Part shown: in pieces, positions 17,646 through 27,400 of the stretch | Numbering within the stretch: position 1 is the first letter of the stretch | Layout of the letters: every line of letters starts with the position of its first letter | The notes under the pieces: model-generated | Databases searched by the model: none | What the model was told of the DNA's origin: nothing | Seen by the model: only the letters and a program-made list of their open reading frames with translations | Translations under genes and position numbers: made by a program | From: Bacteroidales bacterium | GTDB lineage: Bacteria > Bacteroidota > Bacteroidia > Bacteroidales > WCHB1-69 | Reading direction: 5' to 3' | Assembly: GCA_024400755.1 (NCBI GenBank) | Contig: JAKSMG010000005.1 | Coordinates: 1-64,000, forward strand | DNA length: 64,000 nucleotides

Positions 17646-18284
17646 ATGGTAGTCAAAACTTTTCGTTTTAATCCGTTTCAAGTTAATACTTACGTTTTGT
17701 ATGATGAAACCAAGGAGGCTGTCATCATCGATCCGGGTGATTATGTGATAAGCGAGGATCAGCAGTTGGCGGATTTTATTGACAAAGAGCAATTACAGGT
17801 GAAGTACGTCATTAATACGCATCCCCACGTTGATCATATTGCAGGCAATAGATTCTGCAAAAGCCATTTCAACTGCAAGATACTGATGCACGAAAATGGG
17901 TTGCCGATATACAAGAAGGCACATGTGTATGCGGTGGTGTTCGGTTTTGATTTTGAAGATGCGCCGGATGCCGATCAGTTTCTGAAAGATGGCGATACGG
18001 TTCACTTTGGCAATCAAGAACTGAAGGTGTTATATACCCCGGGTCATGCCGACGGAAGTATTAGTCTGTATGATCAGGCAAATCAAATGGTGTTTGTCGG
18101 TGATGCCCTTTTTGCCGGAAGTATTGGCCGTACCGATTTGCCAACGGGATCACAAACCTTGCTTTTGCAAAGCATAAAGGATAAAATTATGGTTTTACCC
18201 GATGATACCGTAGTTTTTTGCGGACACGAAATATCTACCACCATCGGACATGAAAAATTATACAATTCATTTATTAACAACTAA
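17646..18284 (+). CDS. Metallo-beta-lactamase-fold hydrolase, glyoxalase II-like
   Basis: The metal-binding signature [10 protein letters not shown] (the HxHxDH motif) and the later [27 protein letters not shown] and [10 protein letters not shown] place this in the glyoxalase II / MBL hydrolase group. It hydrolyses thioesters or related substrates in the cytoplasm. I choose ATG 17646 ([16 protein letters not shown], 212 residues) because family members start there; an in-frame ATG at 17586 would add 20 residues that do not look like the family. It is followed after 2 bases by folE, so the two are cotranscribed. Confidence 0.85.
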   Translation: MVVKTFRFNPFQVNTYVLYDETKEAVIIDPGDYVISEDQQLADFIDKEQLQVKYVINTHPHVDHIAGNRFCKSHFNCKILMHENGLPIYKKAHVYAVVFGFDFEDAPDADQFLKDGDTVHFGNQELKVLYTPGHADGSISLYDQANQMVFVGDALFAGSIGRTDLPTGSQTLLLQSIKDKIMVLPDDTVVFCGHEISTTIGHEKLYNSFINN

Positions 18285-18286
18285 TT

Positions 18287-18904
18287 ATGACTAAACATAT
18301 TCCAGAAGGTTACGAAAGACGTGACATCTATAATGAAGAAAACATCAACAAGTTGGCTGCTTGTTATAAGCAAATTCTAACATTGATCGGAGAAGATCCC
18401 AATAGGGAGGGTTTGATTAAAACCCCTGTGCGCGCAGCCAAGTCTATGCAATTTCTCACTCACGGGTATGATAGTAATCCCGAAGAAATATTAAAAAGTG
18501 CCCTTTTCAAAGAAGATTATAAGCAAATCGTCGTAGTAAAGGACATAGAAATATACTCTATGTGTGAGCATCATTTGCTACCGTTTTTTGGCAAGGCGCA
18601 CGTGGGTTATATTCCCAATGGGACAATTGTCGGCTTGAGCAAAATCCCTCGTGTGGTGGAAGCTTTTGCCCGTCGTTTGCAATTGCAGGAACGTCTTACC
18701 ACACAAATTAAGGATTGTTTGCAAGACGTCCTTAATCCTTTGGGTGTGGCGGTGGTTATTGAGGCACAGCACCTTTGTATGTCAATGCGTGGAATCCAAA
18801 AACAAAATTCGGTAACCACAACTTCTGAATTTACTGGTGCCTTCTTGAAAAATTCTAATACTCGTCAGGAGTTTATGCATTTAATAGGGGCTGATTTGCA
18901 CTAG
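18287..18904 (+). CDS. folE: GTP cyclohydrolase I
   Basis: FolE converts GTP to 7,8-dihydroneopterin triphosphate, the first step of folate (and queuosine-type) pterin synthesis. The zinc-binding motif [19 protein letters not shown] and the late [17 protein letters not shown] are both intact, and [13 protein letters not shown] is the N-terminal signature. The length of 205 is normal. Its last 32 bases overlap a convergent small ORF on the other strand. Confidence 0.96.
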   Translation: MTKHIPEGYERRDIYNEENINKLAACYKQILTLIGEDPNREGLIKTPVRAAKSMQFLTHGYDSNPEEILKSALFKEDYKQIVVVKDIEIYSMCEHHLLPFFGKAHVGYIPNGTIVGLSKIPRVVEAFARRLQLQERLTTQIKDCLQDVLNPLGVAVVIEAQHLCMSMRGIQKQNSVTTTSEFTGAFLKNSNTRQEFMHLIGADLH

Positions 18905-19121
18905 TTTTTGTCTTTTTTCTGGTTTTCTTAATTTTACTTTTTGTCTTTTTCTTTTTTTTCTTGACGTGGTAGGTAAGCGCTCGTTCCGCGGCTAAGGGAA
19001 TGGGAGTGGCCATTTCATGCTCGGTGTGGCGGAGCGAGCAGGTGACGGTTTGGCCTACCCAGTCGGGAGGAAGGCAAATGGTAATGGTGTCGGTTTTCGG
19101 AAATAAAATTAATCGTTTCAT
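18873..19121 (-). CDS. Small Lys-rich protein, putative
   Basis: This 82-residue ORF has a structured-looking first half ([20 protein letters not shown], with two Cys and two His) and a very basic second half with runs of Lys. I believe that short Bacteroidota proteins with a similar [13 protein letters not shown]-type start exist, but I cannot confirm the family. The C-terminal third may be non-homologous read-through into the AT-rich spacer. It is convergent with and overlaps the end of folE by 32 bases. Function is unknown. Confidence 0.45.
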   Translation of the reverse strand: MKRLILFPKTDTITICLPPDWVGQTVTCSLRHTEHEMATPIPLAAERALTYHVKKKKKKTKSKIKKTRKKTKTSANQPLLNA

Positions 19122-19397
19122 CGCTTTGAGTTTTTGAAATTTTTTTTATTGAGTTTTTCCATGATGGCAAAAATTATGACAAAAATGACCTAAATGATGA
19201 CAAAATATTTGAAAAAGTATCTTTCTTGAAAAAATTAAAAATATTAATTTATTTTGTTAATAATCAGATTGTTACGAATACAAATATACAAAAAAATTGA
19301 AATAGTGGACCGTTAGGTGAAATTTTTTTGAAAATCAAATTATTTTATTGATTATCAGTTGAATAAAAAAAAATATGAAAAAAAATGGCACAAGGTG
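19122..19397. other. AT-rich intergenic spacer
   Basis: About 276 bases (up to the tRNA promoter) of AT-rich sequence between the small ORF and tRNA-Lys. I see no gene. A minus-strand TATATTTG (19281-19288) could be a -7 element for the small ORF, but no -33 is present. Confidence 0.5.
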
Positions 19398-19427
19398 TTG
19401 AAAGTATAGAATAAAGTTGTATTTTTG
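19398..19427 (+). promoter_or_regulatory. Promoter of tRNA-Lys
   Basis: TTG (19398-19400), a 19-base spacer and TATTTTTG (19420-19427) form one of the best promoter matches in the window, 18 bases before the tRNA. Confidence 0.65.
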
Positions 19428-19445
19428 CAGTCCCAAAAAACGGAT

Positions 19446-19518
19446 GTTTCAGTAGCTCAGCAGGTAGAGCACATCCCTTTTAAGGATGGGGTCCTGGGTT
19501 CGAATCCCAGCTGGAACA
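19446..19518 (+). tRNA. tRNA-Lys (anticodon TTT)
   Basis: A 73-base cloverleaf can be folded by eye. Acceptor GTTTCAG pairs with CTGGAAC (one G-T), the D arm is GCTC/GAGC, the anticodon stem CATCC/GGATG encloses CTTTTAA, which presents anticodon TTT, and the T arm is CTGGG-TTCGAAT-CCCAG. The discriminator base is A and CCA is not encoded. A hairpin terminator follows 6 bases later. Confidence 0.95.
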
Positions 19519-19524
19519 CGAAAT

Positions 19525-19549
19525 GCCAAACGAAAGTTTGGCTTTTTTT
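19525..19549 (+). terminator. Terminator after tRNA-Lys
   Basis: GCCAAAC (19525-19531), loop GAAA and GTTTGGC (19536-19542) form a perfect stem followed by seven T. It ends the tRNA transcript before gtrA. Confidence 0.9.
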
Positions 19550-19565
19550 ATGTAAAACTCGCATT

Positions 19566-19952
19566 ATGTTGAATAAGGCCTTTTTGTGGAAATTTGTAAA
19601 ATTCTGCCTTGTCGGCGGCAGTGGAATGCTCGTTGACTTTGGCACGACATACGTCTGCAAGGAATGGCTAAAAATCAACAAGTATATTTCAAATTCAATC
19701 GGATTTATCCTGGCGGCTACCTCCAATTTTTTCCTGAATAGACTTTGGACCTTCCAGAGCCAGGAGCCGGGAATTGGAACTCAATATTGCACTTTTTTTG
19801 TAATTTCCCTCATTGGACTGGCTATCAATAATTCGGTTATTTATCTGTTAAACAGTAAATTAAAATTGAATTTCTATTTTTCTAAACTGGTGGCGGTGGG
19901 GATTGTCACATTCTGGAATTTTTTCATGAATTATTTTTTTAATTTCAAGTGA
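19566..19952 (+). CDS. GtrA-family membrane protein
   Basis: This 128-residue protein with four hydrophobic segments belongs to the GtrA family, small proteins that move lipid-linked sugars across the membrane or help polysaccharide synthesis. The start FVKFCLVGGSGMLVDFGTTY is typical, as is the ending FWNFFMNYFFNFK. I place the start at ATG 19566; an open frame continues upstream through the tRNA but is not coding. It begins 17 bases after the tRNA terminator. No glycosyltransferase is adjacent, so the sugar is unknown. Confidence 0.85.
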   Translation: MLNKAFLWKFVKFCLVGGSGMLVDFGTTYVCKEWLKINKYISNSIGFILAATSNFFLNRLWTFQSQEPGIGTQYCTFFVISLIGLAINNSVIYLLNSKLKLNFYFSKLVAVGIVTFWNFFMNYFFNFK

Positions 19953-19986
19953 TTCCTCTATCTGAATTACTTTCCGAAAGACTATT

Positions 19987-20014
19987 TTGTTCTCGAATAA
20001 AATTTGTACATTTG
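19987..20014 (+). promoter_or_regulatory. Promoter candidate
   Basis: TTG (19987-19989) and TACATTTG (20007-20014) are separated by 17 bases, slightly short. The -7 element fits TAnnTTTG and precedes the ATG at 20039 by 24 bases. Confidence 0.45.
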
Positions 20015-20038
20015 CATTTGATTTAAAATGGACAAATT

Positions 20039-20467
20039 ATGGACTTGGAAGAAATAGGATCCCTGCTCATTATGATTGTTATTGCGGTCGTCAGCGGACT
20101 CGTTAAACGTAAAAAAAAACAACGAGAGCCAGTTAGAAAAATGCACGTCGCCAGCGATGAAATTGAAGTTGATAATTACTTTGAAGATGAGTTTGAAACG
20201 AGCCCCGAAGAGGTAGATCCCAATTTAAAAAATGACATTTTTGACGAAAATTCTTCAAAATCTGAGCCGTATTTTACTTACGAAGAAGTCGGAGTGCAGG
20301 AAACGGATTACGCTCAAAAAAATGAACCAATAGCAGAAAGCAAAACGAAAGATAATTTGCAAGATTCTGAAAATGAAGAAGAAACAAATTGTATTGATTT
20401 TTCAGATCCACAAGAATTAAGAAAGGCGGTTATTTATAAAGAAATTTTGGAACGTCCTTATAATTAA
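20039..20467 (+). CDS. Hypothetical single-pass acidic membrane protein
   Basis: The 142 residues contain one N-terminal transmembrane helix (about residues 6-22, ending in the basic KRKKKQR), followed by a strongly acidic, probably disordered cytoplasmic tail rich in Glu, Asp, Asn and Ser. The C-terminal 20 residues (DPQELRKAVIYKEILERPYN) look like a conserved short helix. That ending is found in small Bacteroidota proteins of unknown function. It lies 115 bases before the TonB-receptor gene and may be separately transcribed. Confidence 0.7.
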   Translation: MDLEEIGSLLIMIVIAVVSGLVKRKKKQREPVRKMHVASDEIEVDNYFEDEFETSPEEVDPNLKNDIFDENSSKSEPYFTYEEVGVQETDYAQKNEPIAESKTKDNLQDSENEEETNCIDFSDPQELRKAVIYKEILERPYN

Positions 20468-20582
20468 AAACTTACGTTTTTTTTCATTTTATCTCACATA
20501 TATATAGTATGGTTTTGATTTTTTTTGTAACTTTACCGCCTAAAAACTAACGAAATTTAATGTTTAATATAAAATAATAGCT

Positions 20583-23500
20583 ATGATGAAAAAATTACTC
20601 TTTACACTCGGAGTGATCATCCTTTTTTCTGGCTTTGCCTATTCTCAATCGGGAACGATTAAGGGTGTTGTAACTGACCAGACAGGAGAACCATTAGCGT
20701 ACACGAACATCTATCTGAAATTGGAAGACAAGGTGGTCAACTACGCAATGGCTGACGCAAAAGGAGAGTATCAATTGTTTGGCATTCAGCCAGGCACTTA
20801 CGACATTGAAGCCAATGCTGAAATGACTTGTAAGAAAACTATGAAGAAGACGGGTTTGGTTGTGAAGGTTGACAACGTACAATTCGTCGACTTCAAAATC
20901 AACTGCGCCACTGACTTGGATGTTGTTGAAGTCACTTGGGAACCCCCTGTGTTTGACAAAGATAACACGACGTCCTCGGCTCGTTTGAGTGGTGATGCGG
21001 TTCGTAAAACACCTGGTCGTTCAATTACCGCTGCCCTTTCAAACTTGGAAGGCGTTTCGGGTGTTGACGGTGCTATGACCTCTGTACGTGGTAACCGTTC
21101 AGATGGCCAACAAATGATCGTTGACGGTGTAAGAATGAGAGGTAATGCGGGTGTGGCTATGAGTTCCGTTGAAGAAGCTCAGTTGATTCAGGGTGGTATT
21201 CCTGCTGAATTGGGCGATGGTACCAGCTTTACCGTTATTACCACGAAACCGGCTTCTAAGGATTTTCACGGTTCTGTTGAATTACGTGGGTCTTTGGAAG
21301 GATATAACAATTTCTTGGTGGCCGCTAATGTTTCAGGTCCTATCTTGAAAGGTAAGAAAAGAGACGATCCTGCCCGTATCGGTTTTATGTTGAGCGGTGA
21401 AGTTTCCTATTCAAAAGATCCTAGTCCTTGGGGCAAGGGTAGCTGGAAAACCCCAGGTAACTGGCGTGCAACTCCTCAAACTATCTCTACAATTAGTGAA
21501 AACCCAATTCTGTATCCTCAAAATGCGTTCGGCGTAACTCAGCTGGCTTCCGAATATCTTGGCTCTGACGCATTTGTAAGACAGAGAGTGAAAGACCACG
21601 CTGGATATTGGAATTACTTGGCTCAAGGTAAATTGGAATTCGTTATGGGAAGAACGCATAATATTCGTTTGGCATTCAATGCTTCTTATGAATATTATAA
21701 GGGAAAAAGTTGGGGAGCTTCAAGTGCACTTTTCAATGCACAAAACAACCCGGAATCTATTTCCAATACTTTGCGTGTAAGTGCCCGTTTGAATCATAGA
21801 GTGTACACGGACACCACGGGCGTGGCTATCCTGAAAAACGTGATGTATGACATTAACTTGAACTACACGCGTAGCAATTCTATCGCTCAGGATGGAACCC
21901 ATAGAGACAACTTATTCAATTATGGTTGGATTGGTCGTTTCAAATCCCATTTCGCGGAAAAATATTCTGATGTGGAAAGTTCTTATTTAGATCCTGAAAC
22001 AGGTATTACATATTATGGTAATATATATAGAATGAATAACCGTCTGGATACCCTTCATACTTTTGAAGCCGGCAACCTGAATCCTGGTTTGGTTTTCTAT
22101 ACTCAGAACTTCTATGATATGTTCACTCCTGATTTCATTCATCAATATGATGATGATCCAAACAATCCTACTCCATACGATGAAAACCTCTATTCTCAAT
22201 TTGGTGCCTTGTTAAATGGTCAGTCTCCTTCTTCTCCATACGGTATGGCATCATCTCCTGGTATTACCTATTCTTCTTATGCAAAATCTCAATCTGATGT
22301 TATTGGTTTGAAGGCTGCCGTTACGATGAACTTGGCAGATAACGAATTGAAGTTCGGTTTTGAATTTGAAAAGATTATCTCTCGTAGTTATAGCGTAGGT
22401 GCACGTAGCATTTGGACTTTGATGCGTCAAGTGGCTAACTTGCACAACGCTGAAATCGATATTAATCACCCGGTTTATTTGGATGCTGTAATGCCTTCTT
22501 GGTACAATGCTGAACAAAGACAAGACTTCATCAATCAGCATTCCATCGATTTCAATGGTTATGATGGTGATATCTATGTTTGGTTTGACCGTGCGTTGGG
22601 TGCAGTATCAGAAGGAAGTTTCGCTCAAAATATTCGTAGCAAACTCGGCCTGGGCTTGAGAGAATGGGTTGACGTTGACGACATTACTCCTACTCAATAC
22701 AATGATATGGGCGGTTTGTCATTATTCTCAACTGAAGAATTGGTTGTGGGTACAGGACACGGTGGTATCGTTTCTTACAATGGTTATGACGCTCTTGGTA
22801 ATAGATATAGAGGCGGTGCTTCAATTAAAGACTTCTTCACCAAGAAAAATGGTAAGAGAACTTACGAAATCGGTGCTTACGAACCTACTTACTTGGCTTT
22901 CTATTTGCAAGATAAATTCTCTATCAATAGTTTGTTGTTCCGTGTTGGTTTACGTGTTGACTACTTCGACGCACATCAGGATGTGTTGAAAGATGGTTAT
23001 TTGTTCCGCGATGCCTACACAGTTAAAGAACTGAAGGCATTAGGATTCAACAACAAGACCTTATTGGAAGGTGCTAATGATGATTGGTACGTATATGTTA
23101 ACCAAAGAAGTTATTATATGGATAATTTGAATCCTGATAATTTTGATGCTTCTGTTATCGGTTATCGTAGCGGTGACAATTGGTATGATGCCAATGGTGA
23201 CCTTGTAACCGACCCTGAAACAGACTTGTCTTTGAATACGGCCGGTCCTATCTTGAAAAACAAATTGGATGAAACGGACATTACAAAAGTAGAAGCAGAC
23301 GCTTTCACTAAATATTCTCCAAACTGGACCGTAATGCCTCGTATCTCCTTCTCTTTCCCAGTATCCGACAACTCATTGTTCTATGCCAACTACGACATTG
23401 TAACTTCTCGTCCTACGGATATTCAAATCAACCCTATTACTTATATGTTTATTGAAGATTATGCAACAAGCATTATCAGTAATCCTAATTTGAAACCTCA

Positions 23501-24434
23501 GAGAAGTATTGAATATGAAATCGGTTTCCGTCAGAAAATCGGTGAAAAGTCAGCATTGAGTATCGCTGCCTACTATTCTGAAAAACGTGACCAAATTCAG
23601 TCATTCCGTTACACGGGTGCTTATCCTACCACTTATTATTCATATAAGAATATGGACTTTGGTACAGTTCAAGGTTTCACTATTAGCTATGAATTGAGAA
23701 GAATTAAACACGTTTCTTTCCATGCCAACTATACTTTGCAGTTTGCTAAAGGTACCGGTTCTTCTGCCACTTCAAACTCAGCCATTATCGCTTCTGGTCA
23801 GCCAAACTTGAGAACCTTGGTTAACTTGTCATTTGACCAACGTCACGCTATCGGTGCCAATATTGATTTCTCTTTTGACGGCGGTGTTGATTATGATGGT
23901 CCTGTTACAAGAACCGTTAAGAAAGGTACCAACACGGTTAAGGAAATTAAGTGGTTACAAAATGCTGGTATTACCTTGTTGTTAAAAGCTGCTTCTGGTA
24001 TGCCTTATAGCCGTTCAACCACTCCTCACTCAATTACGGGTTATGGTACATCTCGTTTGCAAGGTACCCTTTATGGATCAAGCAGACCTTGGACATTCAA
24101 TTGCGACCTTCGTATCTATAAGTCATTCAATTTGAATCTTTATGGAAAAGACGCAAAGGATAAGGACGGCAATCCAAAAGGTGTTAAACCAGGTTATTTA
24201 ATGATTTATTTGGATGTTACCAATATCTTCAATATCAAGAACATTCTCTATGTGTATGACTATACAGGAAATCCAGATGATGATGGTTTCTTGTCTGCTG
24301 CCGAATACCAAGCTTACATCCAGTCTCAAACTGATGTGAATTCCTATACTAATTACTATAATATGTTTATGCGCGATCCTTCTAATTATAGTAGACCTGC
24401 ACAGGTTAACCTTGGTCTTCAATTCGGATTCTAA
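20583..24434 (+). CDS. TonB-dependent outer-membrane receptor
   Basis: The 1283 residues start with a signal peptide ending near AYSQS. A carboxypeptidase-regulatory-like beta-sandwich follows (residues about 25-105: GTIKGVVTDQTGEPLAYTNI). The plug domain (about 120-240) contains VDGVRMRGN and GGIPAELGDG. The rest is a 22-strand-type barrel ending in the aromatic QVNLGLQFGF. It is not a SusC with a SusD partner; instead a giant secreted protein and a PorV-like barrel follow. Codon choice (GGT, CGT, GCT, AAC) suggests high expression. The substrate is unknown. No TAnnTTTG promoter is evident in the 115-base upstream gap. Confidence 0.9.
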   Translation: MMKKLLFTLGVIILFSGFAYSQSGTIKGVVTDQTGEPLAYTNIYLKLEDKVVNYAMADAKGEYQLFGIQPGTYDIEANAEMTCKKTMKKTGLVVKVDNVQFVDFKINCATDLDVVEVTWEPPVFDKDNTTSSARLSGDAVRKTPGRSITAALSNLEGVSGVDGAMTSVRGNRSDGQQMIVDGVRMRGNAGVAMSSVEEAQLIQGGIPAELGDGTSFTVITTKPASKDFHGSVELRGSLEGYNNFLVAANVSGPILKGKKRDDPARIGFMLSGEVSYSKDPSPWGKGSWKTPGNWRATPQTISTISENPILYPQNAFGVTQLASEYLGSDAFVRQRVKDHAGYWNYLAQGKLEFVMGRTHNIRLAFNASYEYYKGKSWGASSALFNAQNNPESISNTLRVSARLNHRVYTDTTGVAILKNVMYDINLNYTRSNSIAQDGTHRDNLFNYGWIGRFKSHFAEKYSDVESSYLDPETGITYYGNIYRMNNRLDTLHTFEAGNLNPGLVFYTQNFYDMFTPDFIHQYDDDPNNPTPYDENLYSQFGALLNGQSPSSPYGMASSPGITYSSYAKSQSDVIGLKAAVTMNLADNELKFGFEFEKIISRSYSVGARSIWTLMRQVANLHNAEIDINHPVYLDAVMPSWYNAEQRQDFINQHSIDFNGYDGDIYVWFDRALGAVSEGSFAQNIRSKLGLGLREWVDVDDITPTQYNDMGGLSLFSTEELVVGTGHGGIVSYNGYDALGNRYRGGASIKDFFTKKNGKRTYEIGAYEPTYLAFYLQDKFSINSLLFRVGLRVDYFDAHQDVLKDGYLFRDAYTVKELKALGFNNKTLLEGANDDWYVYVNQRSYYMDNLNPDNFDASVIGYRSGDNWYDANGDLVTDPETDLSLNTAGPILKNKLDETDITKVEADAFTKYSPNWTVMPRISFSFPVSDNSLFYANYDIVTSRPTDIQINPITYMFIEDYATSIISNPNLKPQRSIEYEIGFRQKIGEKSALSIAAYYSEKRDQIQSFRYTGAYPTTYYSYKNMDFGTVQGFTISYELRRIKHVSFHANYTLQFAKGTGSSATSNSAIIASGQPNLRTLVNLSFDQRHAIGANIDFSFDGGVDYDGPVTRTVKKGTNTVKEIKWLQNAGITLLLKAASGMPYSRSTTPHSITGYGTSRLQGTLYGSSRPWTFNCDLRIYKSFNLNLYGKDAKDKDGNPKGVKPGYLMIYLDVTNIFNIKNILYVYDYTGNPDDDGFLSAAEYQAYIQSQTDVNSYTNYYNMFMRDPSNYSRPAQVNLGLQFGF

Positions 24435-24474
24435 TATTTCTTGTAAAGTTTGATAAAAATAAAAAATATATATC

Positions 24475-27400
24475 ATGAAGAATACAGTAAAAAGTTTGTT
24501 TTTGATAGCTCTTTTACTTCTGCTTGCAAGTGGAACCATGCAGGCGGAAAGATGGGTCGGTGATCCTGCTAAACGGGCAAAGGCAACTGCTAAGGCTGGT
24601 TCAGCCAAGTGTTTGTCTGCAACCAACTCAAATGAGTTAACAATTAATAATGTTCGTGCCTACATCGAAACCAATGGTACAATGTGGAATAAGGAGTTGG
24701 CAGAATATGAAGTTCCTAAAGGTTCCGGTAAATGTTCTATGTTCGCTGCTGCTTTGTGGATTGGTGGTTTGGATGATAACAACCAAATCAAGTTGGCAGC
24801 CGTTCGGTTCCGTCAAGTTGGTGACGACTTCTGGACTGGCCCTCTGTCAGTAGATGGTTTGGCTGAAATCGCTCAAGAGGATTGTGCCGCTTGGGATAAG
24901 ATGTTTAAGATGACACGTGCCGAAGTTGATGAACATATCAATATTTATAACACGCATAACCATTCTGTTCCTAATCCATCTCAAGCCATTAAGAATTGGC
25001 CTGCTCACGGTGATTATGATAACAAGAAACAGTCATTCTATTTGGCTCCATTTAAAGATGTCAATGGCAACTTTGAATACGATCCTGAAAACGGTGACTA
25101 TCCTTACTATGATATCGACAATGATTTGTGTCCTTGGACTGAAGCTAATAAGTCAAGAGCTGCCCACGGATTACTTCCTGTTCCTTACGAACAAGAACGT
25201 ATTAATGAATTTCCTACATACGCCAATTCAATCGGTATTGATGGTATGGTTTATGCTGACCACGTATTGAAAGGTGATGAAACATTGTTCTGGATCTTTA
25301 ATGATAAGGGTAATGCTCACACCGAAACTGGTGGCGCCGCAATCGGTTTGGAAATTCGTGCTCAGGCTTTCGCTTTCCAAACTAACGATGATTTGAATAA
25401 TATGACTTTCTATTCCTACGAAATTATCAACAGATCTACGACTAACTTGAATAAGACCTTTTTCTCACAGTGGGTTGACCCCGATTTGGGTTATGCTTAC
25501 GATGACTATGTTGGTTGTGATGTTGCTCGTGGTTTGGGATATTGCTACAACGGTTCCGCCACTGACGGTGCTGGTTTGGCTCAACACTACGGTGCCAATC
25601 CTCCAGCGGTTGGTGTTGACTTCTTCCAAGGTCCTTACATTGATCCTGATTATATGGAAGATGATTCTACAGGTGAACTTGTTGGCCGTGATAATCCCGC
25701 ATTCGATTTGAATGAGGCAGGTGTTACCGGTACAGTGGCCAACAAGTTGTATTGTGACAAATTCTTGAAAAGTCAATATACGAATGACCAATTTGCCATT
25801 AATGGTGTAAACTTTGGTGATAGCATTGCTAATAACGAACGTTTCGGTATGAGACGTTTCGTATTCCACAATAATGATAATACCAATCGTGGTGACCCAA
25901 GTAAAGCCGTTGACTATTACAATATGCTCCGTGGTTACTGGAGAGATGGTCGTCGTATGACATACGGTTCTTTGGCATACGCCGGTTCTGGTCAGGGTGT
26001 TGACGGTCCTGAATGCGACTTTATGTTCCCAGGTACTACCGACCCTTGTAACTGGGGTATCGAAGATCCTGTTCAACGTGATATGTTTAATGCCCAAGAT
26101 CCTATGTGGGGCGGTAGCCGTGGTTGGGTTGAAGAAACCGTTGCCGATGACCAACCTGGTGACAGACGTTTTATGCAGTCTGCTGGTCCTTTCACTTTGA
26201 GACGTGGTGCTGTTAACTACATTACTGTTGGTATTCCTTGGGCTCGTTCCTACTCAGGTGGTGCTTGGCAATCTGTTGAATTATTGAAGGTTGCTGATGA
26301 CAAGTGTCAAGCTTTGTTTGAAAACTGCTTCAAGGTTTTGGATGGTCCAGATGCTCCTGATGTTACTATCAAGGAATATGAAAATGAATTGATTATGTAT
26401 TTGACTAACGATAGAGACGATTCCAACAACAAGGATGAATCCTATTCAGAAGTTGATCCTCAAATCGATGAAGGTTATACCACTGATTCTACTTATACGC
26501 AGTATTTCTATAGAGAAGATCCCGAACATCCTGGACAGCAGATTTTGGATTCTGTTACTGCGGTGAAGTCAGTGTATAAAAGATATCCTGAAGGTAGCAA
26601 TAAATATAGATTTGAAGGTTATCAAATTTATCAGGTGGCCAGCAAGGATGTTAGTGTTGCTGATATCGGCAACCTCGATAAGGTTCGTTTGATTGCTCAA
26701 TGCGATATCGTTAACTATAGAAATGACGGTACTCCAGTGGGTCAGTTGGTGAACTGGGAATTTGATCAGGCATTGAATACTAATGTTGCCGTTGAAAAAG
26801 TAAATGGTGCCAATGCAGGTATTCAACGTACTTTCAAGATTACTGAAGACAAATTTGCTACAGGTACCAACGCTACTTTGGTTAACCATAAAACTTATTA
26901 CTTTATGGTTATTGCTTACGCATACAATGAATATGCTCCATTCTCAATTGACGAACAAGTAACCGATGGTTTGAAAGGACAAAAGACTCCATATCTGGCC
27001 GGTCGTAGAAACATTAAAGTTATTTCTGCTATCCCGCATAGTCCAAAACCAACGGGTGTAGATCTCGAAAAGTTGTGTGCATACGGTACTCAACCTCAAA
27101 TTACTCGCGTTGAAGGTCAAGGTAATGGCGGTTTCGTTCTTGAACTTTCTGATGAAAGTAGAGATAAAATCTTAGCTGGTAACAGTGGTGATTTCTCTGC
27201 CGGTCCTGTAACTTATAAGAGCAACTATGGTCCTTTGGCTATTAGCGTAATTGACCCATTGCAGGTTAAACCTTTGGATTACGAAGTGAAATTCGTTAAA
27301 AATGCTGAAGAAGTTAACGATGAAACCAAATGGGTTTTAAGTATTACCGGTGTTAGTGGTATGAGTTTCTCTTCACAAGAAGATTTATACACTTATTTGT

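Noticed and set aside
19425-19565. Upstream extension of the gtrA reading frame
   Set aside because: The open frame runs through tRNA-Lys and its terminator, so it cannot be protein-coding.
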